A stretch of 64,000 nt of DNA from Bradyrhizobium monzae (GCF_021458635.1 NZ_JAIRDQ010000007.1:298973-362972), one strand, 5' to 3'. Positions 8,070-17,412 are shown, counted from the stretch's first letter. Numbers and translations: made by a program. The notes: generated by a model not told the origin, from the letters alone.

Positions 8070-9011
8070 ATGATGACCGATACCGCGCAAGAAGGCCCGA
8101 TTGGAGACTTTCGCGAGAACGGGCTCGGAGTGGCCGAGCAGTTTGAGCGCCACCGCCGGTATCTGACGGGTCTTGCTTACCGCATGCTTGGTTCCATGGT
8201 CGAGGCCGAGGATGCCGTGCAGGAGGCCTATATTCGCTGGCATGAGTGCGAGAAGGGAAACATCGACTCGGCCCGCGCCTTCCTGGCCAAGATCGTCGTG
8301 CGCATCTGCCTCGACCAGATGAAATCGGCTCGGGCGACAAGAGAGACCTATGTCGGCTCATGGTTGCCCGAACCGGTGTTGAATGCCGAGACCCTTGGCG
8401 CTGAGACGGCGAACGAATACGCAGCCGACTTGTCCGTCGGACTGATGTTGGCGCTTGAGCGACTGTCTCCGCTCGAGCGAGCCGCCTTCCTGCTGCATGA
8501 CGTTTTCGACGTCGGCTTCGACGAAGTCGCGCAGCTTCTCGAACGAAATGAAGCAGCATGCCGCCGACTGGCTGCGCGGGGGCGTACCCACGTCCGCAGA
8601 TCACGTCCGCGATTTCCGGTTGACTCTGACAAGGGCAACGAAATTCTCCAGGCGTTCATGGAGGCCTATCGGACCGGCAACATCGCTGCTTTGGCGAATA
8701 TCCTCGCGGAGGACGCTGTGTTGCACACCGACGGCGGCGGCAAGCGAAGGGCGGCGCTCAACCCGATCGTCGGCCGCGCCAAAATTCTGGCGCTCCTTGC
8801 GGGCGTGGCGCGCAAGCGGCGAGAGCCTCTCGGCGATTTTCGTCCCGCAACGATCAATGGGCTGCCGGGATGCCTGGCGACTCTTGCGAGGGGAGACATC
8901 CTCACGATCGCTCTGGAAATCGTCTCCGACAGAATCAGAGCCATCTACGTCGTGCGCAATCCAGACAAACTGAAGCACGTTTGCGAAGAAGTGGAACGCG
9001 AGAGCAGTTGA
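8070..9011 (+). CDS. ECF41-family RNA polymerase sigma factor with SnoaL-like extension
   Basis: About 313 residues. Region 2 reads AYRMLGSMVEAEDAVQEAYI followed by RWHE, and region 4 includes LSPLERAAFLLHDVFDVGF. It is followed by a long C-terminal SnoaL-like domain containing DGGGK and ending with NPDKL. The WLPEP segment in the linker, DGGGK and NPDKL are the diagnostic ECF41 motifs; in described members the extension controls activity in place of an anti-sigma factor. Either of two adjacent ATGs (8070, 8073) may be used. It follows the CMD gene and is very probably autoregulated from the promoter at 7527. Confidence 0.95.
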   Translation: MMTDTAQEGPIGDFRENGLGVAEQFERHRRYLTGLAYRMLGSMVEAEDAVQEAYIRWHECEKGNIDSARAFLAKIVVRICLDQMKSARATRETYVGSWLPEPVLNAETLGAETANEYAADLSVGLMLALERLSPLERAAFLLHDVFDVGFDEVAQLLERNEAACRRLAARGRTHVRRSRPRFPVDSDKGNEILQAFMEAYRTGNIAALANILAEDAVLHTDGGGKRRAALNPIVGRAKILALLAGVARKRREPLGDFRPATINGLPGCLATLARGDILTIALEIVSDRIRAIYVVRNPDKLKHVCEEVERESS

Positions 9012-9027
9012 ATGGGGGGATTCCCAG

Positions 9028-10212
9028 ATGCGTAAGAGGACCACGGACCTCACTCGACTCGACATGTTGAGACTCTTCGCCGTCGTATCTGTCGCGATCT
9101 ATTTGGTCCCCGAAGGCGCCCACTTCTTCGAGATGTTCAACAAATTGAAGCTGACACCGGACGACTACTTGATGGTGCAGAGGAGCTACGACGGTTGGGC
9201 CTTCTTCGGCATGGCAATCGCCCTTGCGCTCGGCTGTACCTTCGGTCATGCCGTCGCAATGTGGCGCAATCCTTTTTCGCGTTGGCTGTCGCTCGCAACG
9301 TTCGCTTCGCTTATCGGCACGCAAATCATCTTCTGGTCCTTCATCTACCCGATGAACTCCCTTACGAAGAACTGGACGCAGATGCCGAACCAGTTCGAAG
9401 CTGCACGGCGGCAATGGGAATACGCTCACGCCGCAAGCGCCGGCATGACGCTGCTGGCACTTGTTCTGATCCTCTTCGCCGTCATAGTCGGACCTCGCGG
9501 GGAGCGATCACTTAGCGTTGTAAATTCGATGGAAGCTGCAGGGCGAACCGGCGAAGTTCCCGCGCTGCGCCTCGCGACCACCGCCGTGCTCGGCACGAGC
9601 GCTTTTCTCGCTCTGGCCATTCTAGGTTGGGGTGGATTGCAGCCTTTTTTCTCACACGCGCCACTTACGGCACTAACGGTCGTGACGGCCGTGCTGACGG
9701 TGGCGGCCATGTTCTCTGGTGGAAACCTCAACTCGGGCGTACGTGAAGATCGCTCGAACCGCTGGGTTCTGGCCGCCTTCGCAGTCCTCGGCCTTCTTAT
9801 CGGCTGGCTTCCGGCATTTACCGATCGCCTGAACTGGGGGACCACCGATGGCGATAGAGTGCGCTGGACCGGCGTCGTGATCTACACGATAGGTGGAGTG
9901 GTGAGGCTCTGGCCTGTGTTCGTGCTCGGCAATCGCTTCAGCGGGCTCGTTGCCATCCAACCGGGACACCGCCTCGTGACCACTGGCCCATATCGGCATA
10001 TCCGCCATCCGAGCTACTTAGGCATGCTCATCTGCGTCCTGGGCTGGGCACTCACCTTTCGTTCGATCGCGGGAGTGGCTCTCGCGGTGGCCATGATCGT
10101 TCCAGTAGTCGCGCGCATGAATACCGAAGAAGCACTGCTCGTCGATACGTTCGGCGAAGAATACCGGACCTATCGCGCTGGTACCGCTCGCCTTCTGCCA
10201 GGCGTTTACTGA
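9028..10212 (+). CDS. Membrane protein: N-terminal four-span domain fused to isoprenylcysteine methyltransferase-like domain
   Basis: 394 residues with about nine predicted spans. The N-terminal half (about 1-150) has four hydrophobic segments around YLVPEGAHFFEMFNKLKLTP and a conserved-looking FIYPMN, resembling DUF1772/anthrone-oxygenase-like proteins. The C-terminal half ends with VTTGPYRHIRHPSYLGMLIC and NTEEALLVDTFGEEYRTYRA, the signature of the ICMT/phospholipid methyltransferase family, which binds S-adenosylmethionine at the membrane. The start is the ATG at 9028, 17 bp after the sigma gene, with GGGGGGA upstream. The fusion is unusual. Methyl transfer to a membrane-soluble substrate is an inference. 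Confidence 0.85.
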   Translation: MRKRTTDLTRLDMLRLFAVVSVAIYLVPEGAHFFEMFNKLKLTPDDYLMVQRSYDGWAFFGMAIALALGCTFGHAVAMWRNPFSRWLSLATFASLIGTQIIFWSFIYPMNSLTKNWTQMPNQFEAARRQWEYAHAASAGMTLLALVLILFAVIVGPRGERSLSVVNSMEAAGRTGEVPALRLATTAVLGTSAFLALAILGWGGLQPFFSHAPLTALTVVTAVLTVAAMFSGGNLNSGVREDRSNRWVLAAFAVLGLLIGWLPAFTDRLNWGTTDGDRVRWTGVVIYTIGGVVRLWPVFVLGNRFSGLVAIQPGHRLVTTGPYRHIRHPSYLGMLICVLGWALTFRSIAGVALAVAMIVPVVARMNTEEALLVDTFGEEYRTYRAGTARLLPGVY

Positions 10213-10262
10213 TGAGAGCGCGGTCCCAGGTCGCGCCGCATTTCAAATGAAAGGAGACTGTT

Positions 10263-11420
10263 ATGGAGCTCGTTTCACCTGACCGCGTCATGCGGCTTGA
10301 CCCAGTGTTCGGCGCGATGGGGCTCGAGGCCGGTCGCAAGATATGGTCACCATCGCAGCTCTCGATGCGTGAAAAGGCCGTGCTGCTTCTAGCCGGAGAT
10401 GTTACCGTGCGAGAGCTCGGTCTGCCGTTCGAACTGCATATGGCGATGGCCTTGAACAAGGCCAACATGTCTGTCGAGGACCTTCGTGAGCTCTTGCGTC
10501 ACGTCGCACCGGCAACCGGACTCAACCCTACCTCACGCGCATTCGAACGATTGGCAGCAGTGGTCGCAGAACTGGGCCAAGACTCAGACAGCGCTGCAAC
10601 GCGCACGCCAGCGCCATATCCCCTCACACCCTATCCTGCAGATGCGCTTGGGAGCTTGCGGGCTGCGGATCCCAAGCTCGCAGAGGCTATTGGAAAGCAG
10701 TCGGCTGAGCTTTGGGTCCGACCTGGATTGAGCCATCGCGAGCGGCTGCTTGCGAGCTTGGCTGTCGATGTCGCAGGCGGCACGCTCGGGCAAGCTTTCG
10801 CTGCAGATATTTGCATGGCAGCCAGTGCGGGCATTACTCGCGCCGAGCTCAACGAAGCACTCGATGTGATCGCCGAATACTCGACGGTAAGGGCCTGGGA
10901 GGCGGCTATTGTCCTCGACCGGATCCTGCAATCCGTGCCCGAAGCGCTAAGCGGTTCGAAGATTGCTGGCGACAAGGATGCCGAGCCGCGCGTTGTGGAC
11001 AGCGACGTCGACGTCGAAAAGTACGACAGGTCGGTCCTCAATAAGCCGGACGCGAGCGGCCTTGCCATTGTCGAAACGCGCCTTATCGAAAAATTCGCGG
11101 GTGGCATTATTGGCGAGGGCGACGCCACGCACCTGAGGCTCGAACGTTCTGACGGGACTGGCACACTAATCTGTTACGAACGGATCACGGGTTCAGTCGG
11201 CGGGCGCCAGGGTTCGTTCTTGCTCGAAGCCAAAGGCGCCATGGAGCCCGGCGCCGTTGTGCACGGCCATTGGGAGGTCGTCGCTGGTTCAGGGACCGGC
11301 GAGCTCGAAGGTCTGAAGGGGTATGCTGAGTTTTCCGCCAAACGGGACGAGCAGTCGCCGACGGGGTGGCGCGCTCACACGTCATTGACGTACTGGCTCG
11401 AGCCCCTTGGCGTGGCGTAA
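10263..11420 (+). CDS. Double CMD-like domain protein fused to DUF3224
   Basis: 385 residues in three parts. Residues about 10-110 and 125-225 are two all-helical CMD-like repeats; the second has SHRERLLASLAVDVAGGTLG and an ELNEALDVIAEYS helix, but neither carries the CxxC motif. Residues about 270-385 are a DUF3224 domain, a small beta barrel seen as FAGGIIGEGDATHLRLERSD and GSFLLEAKGAME. Lacking the redox cysteines, the helical domains may bind a ligand rather than act as peroxidase. AAAGGAGA precedes the ATG. It belongs to the ECF41 operon (51 bp after the methyltransferase). Confidence 0.85.
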   Translation: MELVSPDRVMRLDPVFGAMGLEAGRKIWSPSQLSMREKAVLLLAGDVTVRELGLPFELHMAMALNKANMSVEDLRELLRHVAPATGLNPTSRAFERLAAVVAELGQDSDSAATRTPAPYPLTPYPADALGSLRAADPKLAEAIGKQSAELWVRPGLSHRERLLASLAVDVAGGTLGQAFAADICMAASAGITRAELNEALDVIAEYSTVRAWEAAIVLDRILQSVPEALSGSKIAGDKDAEPRVVDSDVDVEKYDRSVLNKPDASGLAIVETRLIEKFAGGIIGEGDATHLRLERSDGTGTLICYERITGSVGGRQGSFLLEAKGAMEPGAVVHGHWEVVAGSGTGELEGLKGYAEFSAKRDEQSPTGWRAHTSLTYWLEPLGVA

Positions 11421-11443
11421 TCTAGTTTCCTAGAAGACGTATC

Positions 11444-11839
11444 ATGAGCACTTATTATCCCGTCGCAATCGTGACGCTGCTGTCGGGCCTGCTATGTTCC
11501 GGCATGGGAATTGCCGTTACGCGAGCGCGCGTCAAGTCACGAATTTTCCCACCGGCGATGACCGGCGATGCAGCACTCGAACGTGCGGTGCGGGCCCACG
11601 AGAACACACTCGAATGGATGCCGATTTTCCTGCCTGCTCTATGGTTGTTCGCAATGTATTGGAGCACGCCATGGGCGGCGGCTTTCGGCACCGTATGGAT
11701 CCTTGGTCGTGTCATCTATTTTGCAGGCTACGCGTCGGCCGCTGAGCGGCGTTTTCCGGGCTTCTTCATTCAAGCCATGGCGGCACTCGCGCTGCTCCTG
11801 GGGGCTCTTGGCCGGATCATTTATCTCATGTCGGTGTAG
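11444..11839 (+). CDS. MAPEG-family membrane protein
   Basis: 131 residues with four membrane spans. The family motif RAHENTLEWMPIFLPALWLF (about 43-62) matches the glutathione/lipid-binding region of MAPEG proteins such as microsomal glutathione S-transferase. It is probably a membrane-bound glutathione-dependent transferase or peroxidase. It lies 23 bp after the CMD-DUF3224 gene in the same operon, which fits a role in handling lipophilic reactive compounds. Confidence 0.9.
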   Translation: MSTYYPVAIVTLLSGLLCSGMGIAVTRARVKSRIFPPAMTGDAALERAVRAHENTLEWMPIFLPALWLFAMYWSTPWAAAFGTVWILGRVIYFAGYASAAERRFPGFFIQAMAALALLLGALGRIIYLMSV

Positions 11840-11872
11840 CCCACGCGCGCTGAGCAGGCCTCACGCTCACTG

Positions 11873-12583
11873 ATGGAGGACAATTCCCTGGTTTCAATCG
11901 GCGAGAACATCTGGATCATCGAAGGCGATATTGTCAGCTTTTACGGGTTTCCATATCCAACCCGGAGCGTGGTCATCAGGCTGCAAAATGGGACCGTTTG
12001 GATTTGGTCACCTGTAAAGCTGACCAATCATGTTCGGCAGGAGGTTACCGCTATTGGTCCGCCAATGCACCTGGTCAGCCCCAACAAACTACACCATCTC
12101 TACTTGGAGAACTGGCAGAAGGAATTCCCTCACGCGAGACTATGGGGGCCAGCCTCTACCGTGAGAAAGCGGCCTGATCTCTCTTTCGAGCCAGCCCTTG
12201 TCCATGATCCACCATGCCATTGGGCCGACCAGATCGACCAATGCTGGGTCCGAGGTTCGTTTATGATGGATGAGATTGTTTTCTTTCACCGGAGATCTCG
12301 CACGGTAATACTGGCGGATCTTTCAGAGAACTTCTCGAACAAGTGGCTTTTCGAACATTGGCGACCCTGGCAACGCTGGCTCGCGCATGTTTCAGGCATT
12401 ACAGAAGGGAAAGGTTATGCCCCTCATGATTGGCGCTCCACTTTTCTGCGACGGAAAGTGCTCCGCGTGGCCAGGGAAAAGATGCTGTCCTGGGATCCTT
12501 CGATGGTGGTGATGGCGCACGGTGAATGCCAATTCCGGAACGGCAGAGAATACCTCGTCCGAGCATTTGAGTGGATGGAGTGA
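11873..12583 (+). CDS. DUF4336 family protein (metallo-beta-lactamase-like)
   Basis: 236 residues. The N-terminus SIGENIWIIEGDIVSFYGFP and the segments VSPNKLHHLYLENW and ILADLSENF are typical of DUF4336, a divergent metallo-beta-lactamase-like family. Histidines at HLYLENW and the final MAHGECQ may be metal ligands. No signal peptide. It is the last gene of the ECF41 operon, 33 bp after the MAPEG gene. Reaction unknown. Confidence 0.85.
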   Translation: MEDNSLVSIGENIWIIEGDIVSFYGFPYPTRSVVIRLQNGTVWIWSPVKLTNHVRQEVTAIGPPMHLVSPNKLHHLYLENWQKEFPHARLWGPASTVRKRPDLSFEPALVHDPPCHWADQIDQCWVRGSFMMDEIVFFHRRSRTVILADLSENFSNKWLFEHWRPWQRWLAHVSGITEGKGYAPHDWRSTFLRRKVLRVAREKMLSWDPSMVVMAHGECQFRNGREYLVRAFEWME

Positions 12584-13325
12584 GGGCCAACGCGCGTGCG
12601 GGGACTACCGTGCGAATCTCGGCACCGAAATTCGTGCTTGCTATCTTTTTGGGAGGCCACAAGATAGTCAGGGACGCGTCGAAATAAGCGATCACTCAAT
12701 CCGACATCCAAATCGCGCGGAGTGATCTGAACGCGCATTATTGACAGGGTCAACTGCGACTACAAGGCCATCGATTGATAGGTTCAAATCGGGGACATGC
12801 AACCATCTCAAATTGCTATTTCAAGCGGTAGCCTGATCGGGAAGCATTAGGCAAAGCCGTTCACCGCACATAGCGTCCCGAACGCAGTGAACATCTTCTA
12901 AGTTATTGATTTTCTTGCGATGGCGACGCTCCCGTCCCGTTTTGTTCACGGTCGTTTCACCTAATTCGTTGCGATATCGTTGCGGCGTTCCTGAAGAAGA
13001 ACGGCCCAGAGAGGCAGAGATGATCTTAGGGGGGAGTGATGGGACTGGGGCGAGGTTCACTGACCAAGCGTCGAAGACAACCGGTCCCGCGCCGCGTGTT
13101 AGACTGTCACACTCCGGTATGATCTGTCGGGGGTTCGAGTCAGTAGAGCGCTACCGCCTTTCCCCACACCGGCCAAATCTGCGATATTTTCTCCGATCGT
13201 TCGCCTAGAGACTCAAAAACCTGTCGGGCGAGCCCCCGAAAGGGACCTCACCATCGTCGCCATCGGATTTCATCACGGAATTGGCGTGAATTTCAGTGCG
13301 AGCCCCATGCGTCGTGCAAGCTCAA
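12584..13325. other. Long intergenic region, nothing recognised
   Basis: About 740 bp without a supported gene. A TGTCACA at 13105-13111 looks like an ECF41 -35 element, but 16 bases on the sequence is CGGG rather than CGTC, and no gene follows. A tRNA-like GGGTTCGAGTC near 13131 does not fold into a tRNA. Confidence 0.45.
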
Positions 13326-13938
13326 TCAGCCGGGCCGCGCACTGCCTTCGTGCATGAAGGTCATCGGCTTCGGTCCGGGCATGTAGCCGGCCTCGATCCG
13401 GTCGATGCGGAATCCTGCGTCCTCGATCAGGGAGCGGATGGGACGATTGAGGTGACAGCCGCCGCTGATGCGCCGCCAAGCCGGTGTCAACTGGTCCTGC
13501 CACCAACGCACGCTTCCGCTAGGCGCCATGCCATGCTCGGCGAATAGGAGCCTGCCGCCGGGCCGAAGCACACGGCGCATCTCGCGCAGCGCTGAAGCTG
13601 CCTGCGGAATGCTGCACAACGTCCAGGTCGTCACGACGCTGTCGAGGTGCCATCGTCGAGTGGGATGGTTTCCGCGGAAGCTTCGAAAAATTGCACGGGC
13701 AAGCTCGCATTCACGGCTCCGCGAGCCATGGCGATCAGCTTGGGAGAGGGCTCGAGCGCCAGTATTTCCGTCGCGGGCGAACGATAGAACGGCAAGTTGC
13801 GGCCCGAGCCCCCACGCCGATCTCCAGAACGCGGCCCTCGGCGGCGCCGATAACGCGCTCGCGAATGGGCAGGAGCTGCTTGTTGCTCATCGCCAGATCG
13901 AGAAGTCTCGGCAGCACTAAGTCGTTGTAGAAGCTCAT
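13326..13938 (-). pseudogene. SAM-dependent methyltransferase, two frameshifts
   Basis: Three minus-strand frames join into one class I methyltransferase. MSFYNDLVLPRLLDLAMSNK runs to motif I (VLEIGVG). A frame change in a run of five G near 13818 then leads to FYRSPATEILALEPSPKLIA. A second change near 13650 (ACC-TCG where ACC-GTC-GAC is expected) leads to WTLCSIPQAASALREMRRVL and RPGGRLLFAEHG, ending at 13326. Both shifts look like one- or two-base indels. The full product would be about 200 residues. The damage falls in the S-adenosylmethionine site, so the gene is inactive unless these are sequencing errors. Confidence 0.85.
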
Positions 13939-13974
13939 CGGAATCTCCGAGGTTTGGAACCGCCGGCAAGACTC

Positions 13975-14391
13975 TCAGCATCGCGCTTCGATCTTTGGAG
14001 CAACAGGTAAGAACGCAATAAGAGAATATCTCACGTCACGATTGGGCATCGGTACTTCGCCAATGCCGGTGAGCGCGTTCGTGTTGAGCGCAATGATGGC
14101 GCTCATCTTGTCGACATCGGATTTGAGCAGTGGACCGGTCGCGGGCAATGCCTGCGTTGTTGACGAGCATGTCACGCGGTCGTCGCGCAATACCGCCTCG
14201 ATGCGCGCGAGATCAGTCGCGTCCGCCAGATCAGCGACGACCGTCTCGACCCTGCTCCCCGTCTCCGACCGAACCAGATCGGCAACCTCCGCAAGTCTGT
14301 CCTTTCTACGGGCGACGAGCACGAGATCGAAGCCGCGCTTGGAGAGGCGCTCGGCGTAGACCGCGCCGATACCGGACGATCCTTTCTAAGG
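13975..14391 (-). pseudogene. Short-chain dehydrogenase remnant
   Basis: The minus strand encodes GSSGIGAVYAERLSKRGFDL and then VLVARRKDRLAEVADLVRSE, the Rossmann glycine motif and following strand of a short-chain dehydrogenase/reductase. The residues normally before the glycine motif are missing. The NNAG region is frameshifted (near 14165), and the C-terminal half, including the YxxxK catalytic site, is absent after a segment around NALTGIG. Broken at both ends and in the middle. Confidence 0.8.
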
Positions 14392-14412
14392 TTTCGGAAA
14401 AGATATCGGCGA

Positions 14413-14774
14413 TCAGCCGGCCGGATGGGGCGTCGCACCGATCTGGCGGCGAACATCGGCCGCATAGGCTTTGACAGTGAAGCCCTCCGGCAACGCGTCG
14501 ATGAATATGACGTCCGATATCGCGTTGTTGAGCAACGGCAGGATTTTCCGATAGGCCGCCGAATGGTACCACCTGTCTGCCTGCTCCCGGCTCGGGAACT
14601 TCATCAGCACGACCGCGCACGGCCAGGTGCCTTCTGCGACCGTCCCCGGCCCCATTGCAAGCCACTTGCCCTCATAGGCGCCACCGTCGCCTCGACCTGA
14701 TCCAGATAATCGAGAGCGGCACCGTTCGGCACATCGCCGGGAATGCGTAGGTGATTGATGAGGTAGGTTTTCAT
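14413..14774 (-). pseudogene. DUF1330 family protein, one frameshift
   Basis: The start MKTYLINHLRIPGDVPNGAA at 14774 is that of a DUF1330 protein (small dimeric ferredoxin-like barrel, function unknown). After YLDQVEATVAP the frame changes near 14677. The other frame continues EGKWLAMGPGTVAEGTWPCA and LMKFPSREQADRWYHSAAYR to a stop at 14413. One missing base (CCTATG where CCTTATG is expected) explains it. Its ribosome binding site GAGGAG lies inside the end of the traG fragment. Confidence 0.8.
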
Positions 14775-14779
14775 GATCG

Positions 14780-15612
14780 TTACTCCTCGATTGCTTCGTT
14801 GCCGGCCAGGGTCTTGTCCACTTCGGCATAGAGGACGTGGAGAATGGCGCCAACCAGGAGCGAATGACTGGTCTTCTCCCAATGGTTCCGCTTGTCGAGG
14901 GAGCCTTCGGGATCGACCAGCACGTCGGCGACATTCTGGACGTCGCGAACCTCCCACTCCCCACGCCGGACCTCGAGGAGCGGATTGTAGGCTGAGGACT
15001 TGGGGTTGGTCGGGTCGAACAACAGAACGCGGCCGTGCCGCGAGCGAAGCCGGCGGTCAGTTGCCAATTCTCACCCTTGATGTCGTGAACAATGGCCGAG
15101 CCGGGCCAGGCTAACAGCGAGGGGACGACAAGATCGACGCCTTTGCCGGAGCGGGTAGGTGCGAAACACAACACATGTTCGGGTCCGTCATGGCGGAGGT
15201 AGTCATGGTCGAGCTTACCCAGCACCACGCCGTCCGGACCGAGAAGTCCCGCCGCTCGAACCTCTTCAGCATCGGCCCAGCGCGCCGACCCAAAGGTGGC
15301 GACATCCTTGGTTTCACGCGCCCGCCAGACCGACATGCCGATCGCCACGGCAATCGAAACGAAGGTCCCCGACGCCGCGATGAAAGCACCCTCGACAAAG
15401 ACCTGTGGCGCATAGGCGTCGTAGACGAACCACCACCAGAAGAAGACGGGCGGATAGTAGACCTTAAAGCTCAACAGTTCGAACCAGGGCCGCCCAAGCT
15501 CTGGTTGCCAGGCGAGCCGCCAAGCCGTCCACTCGGTTGCTCCCCAGATGGCCAGAAAAATAATGAGGACGACAACGATCACCTGTCCCCAGAGGATCTT
15601 GGTTCCGGACAT
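14780..15612 (-). pseudogene. traG: Conjugative coupling protein TraG/VirD4, truncated and frameshifted
   Basis: Starts at 15612 with MSGTKILWGQVIVVVLIIFL, two N-terminal membrane spans, then FGSARWADAEEVRAAGLLGP and the Walker A region FAPTRSGKGVDLVVPSLLAW, all typical of TraG. After QLTAGFAR the frame shifts near 15065 and continues RVLLFDPTNPKSSAYNPLLE down to a stop at 14780. Only about 277 codons remain of a usual 600-700; Walker B and the rest are gone. It follows the relaxase by 36 bp, the usual order. Coupling function is lost. Confidence 0.9.
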
Positions 15613-15648
15613 CGCGAACGCCCTTCCTCAACTCAATTGCCGAGATAG

Positions 15649-17412
15649 CTACAGGCCAAGGTCGCGCTTCCGACCAAAGCCCCATTCGATGCCACCGCCG
15701 TCCTTCACGACGCCGGTGACGTGTTGGCCGAGTTTCTTTTCGAGTTCGCGCGACCAGGGCACGAGCTGGAAGCCGAGTCCGTTGTCGATCATGGCGAAGC
15801 GTCCCGAGGCGAGCGTCAAGCGCTGGCGATACGTGCCCGCCACATGCTCTCCGGCGGCGGCGTTCATCCGAGGCAGGCCGGTATTGGCCGAGATTTTTGC
15901 TGCCACCTCGTCCAGTTCGCGTCGGCGCAACGTGTTGAGGAGGTCGCGCTGCAGGATGACACGCTGGCCCTGCCGCCGTGCCAGGCCCTCCTGGACCAGA
16001 TGCTCGGTACGGGCTTCCATGGCGTCGCGGGTCTCGCGGCCGAACCCGCCCATGGCAAGCGGCATGGGGTCGCGTTCGACCAGCCGGTGGTCGAGCCAGG
16101 TCGCTCCTCTTGCGGTGACCTGCCCGCTGAGATCGAGATCGGAGCGGGTTGCGAGCACCATGGTGGGGCGCGGATCGCCGGTTTGGCCGAAGCGCCGGAC
16201 GTCGACGATGCCGCCGACTGGCGGCGCCTGTTCGAAGGACTCGACCCCACGGAAGCGCACGTGGTGCGCGCGTCCATCTGTTCCGTCGATCAGGGCGTAG
16301 GCCTCGCCCGTCAGCTCATCATGCAATCCCCGATCGACCAGTCGTCCGATGATCTGGGACAATGGCTGTCCACCTTCGATGACGTAGTCGGCAACGCCGC
16401 GCGCTTCCCCACGCTCGGTAAAGGCGCGGTGCATGGTTTTGATGATGTCGCCGTGCATGCCGAGGTCGCGCAGGCTACGCTCGGCCTCAAGCCCGACCAT
16501 CCACTCCCCGGGTGCGGCGGACGCGGCAAGGCCCATCTTTTCCAGGTGCTGAAGGCGACCCACCATCAGGCGCCGGATTTCGGGATCAGAACTGCCAGAA
16601 TGTTCGGGGCGAACATCGATATAGCCGGTTTCGTCAGCGGCCAGCCTGATTTCCTGATCTAGCCGCGTCCATCGCTCTGCCCTGACCTCTCTTTCCAGCG
16701 AATTTCGGATCTCGTGCTCCGGCTTTGGACCCAGTTCGATCGCAACCAGTTCCTCGGCGCGTGAGCGCAGGCCCCGGCTGATATAGTCACGGGAGATCAC
16801 GAGATCGGCTCCCTCCTCGTCGACCCCTCGAATGAGAAAATGGACGTGAGGGTTGTCCGTGTTCCAGTGATCGACGGCCACCCAATCGAGCCGCGTGCCG
16901 ACATCGGTCTCCATCTGCCTGGCGAGATCGCGGGTGAAAGCCTTGAGGTCGGTCATGTCGCCGGCGTCTTCGGGCGAGACGATGAACCGAAAATGATGCC
17001 GGTCTTCCTTGCAGCGTTCTGCGAAAGCCGTGCCATCTGCACGGTCGCTGCCGGCATCGAACATCTCAGCTCGCTCGCCGCCTCGGGTCACGCCATCGCG
17101 CTTCAAATATGAGAGATGGGCCGTCAGTGGTGCTGAGCGGAAGGCGCGCCCTTTATGTCGAACCACGCGCGCCTTCACCATGACGCGCCGTGTCGGGCTG
17201 AACAACCGGCTGCGACTAAAGGCAAGCCGGCCGCGGCCAAACGTCGAGCGCCCATAGGCGGCAGATCGTCTGCCAGCCGCAGCCTGACCCGAAGTGTGTC
17301 CGGCTTTCTTCGCTGCGCGTAGCACCTGGTTGATGAAGCTCTTGGGCTTCGGCGCGCGGGTGCCGCGAATGCGCCCGGGCCGAATACGCAGATCGCTGTC
17401 GCCCACGGTCAT
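15649..17412 (-). CDS. Conjugative relaxase, VirD2/RlxS-like with DUF3363
   Basis: 587 residues, apparently intact. The N-terminal third has VMVKARVVRHKGRAFRSAPL, TAHLSYLKRDGVTR and the histidine motif DHWNTDNPHVHFLIRG, the metal-binding HUH triad of a MobA/VirD2-like nuclease; the likely nicking tyrosine is the Tyr in AHLSYLKRDG. The C-terminal DUF3363 half includes RDLGMHGDIIKTMHRAF. Relaxases nick the transfer origin and lead the DNA into the recipient. The first 75 residues are basic and of low complexity. Because the neighbouring traG and traF are broken, self-transfer is unlikely. Confidence 0.93.
   Translation of the reverse strand: MTVGDSDLRIRPGRIRGTRAPKPKSFINQVLRAAKKAGHTSGQAAAGRRSAAYGRSTFGRGRLAFSRSRLFSPTRRVMVKARVVRHKGRAFRSAPLTAHLSYLKRDGVTRGGERAEMFDAGSDRADGTAFAERCKEDRHHFRFIVSPEDAGDMTDLKAFTRDLARQMETDVGTRLDWVAVDHWNTDNPHVHFLIRGVDEEGADLVISRDYISRGLRSRAEELVAIELGPKPEHEIRNSLEREVRAERWTRLDQEIRLAADETGYIDVRPEHSGSSDPEIRRLMVGRLQHLEKMGLAASAAPGEWMVGLEAERSLRDLGMHGDIIKTMHRAFTERGEARGVADYVIEGGQPLSQIIGRLVDRGLHDELTGEAYALIDGTDGRAHHVRFRGVESFEQAPPVGGIVDVRRFGQTGDPRPTMVLATRSDLDLSGQVTARGATWLDHRLVERDPMPLAMGGFGRETRDAMEARTEHLVQEGLARRQGQRVILQRDLLNTLRRRELDEVAAKISANTGLPRMNAAAGEHVAGTYRQRLTLASGRFAMIDNGLGFQLVPWSRELEKKLGQHVTGVVKDGGGIEWGFGRKRDLGL

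Noticed and set aside
13105..13131. TGTCACA resembling an ECF41 -35 element
   Set aside because: The expected CGTC at 16 bases is replaced by CGGG and no gene follows on the same strand.
13128..13160. GGGTTCGAGTC and GTAGAGCGCTAC, tRNA-like segments
   Set aside because: The order is reversed compared with a tRNA and no cloverleaf with an acceptor stem can be drawn on either strand.
14306..14665. Open minus-strand frame over DUF1330 and the dehydrogenase remnant
   Set aside because: It is an out-of-frame reading of the two pseudogenes; the protein motifs are in the other frames.
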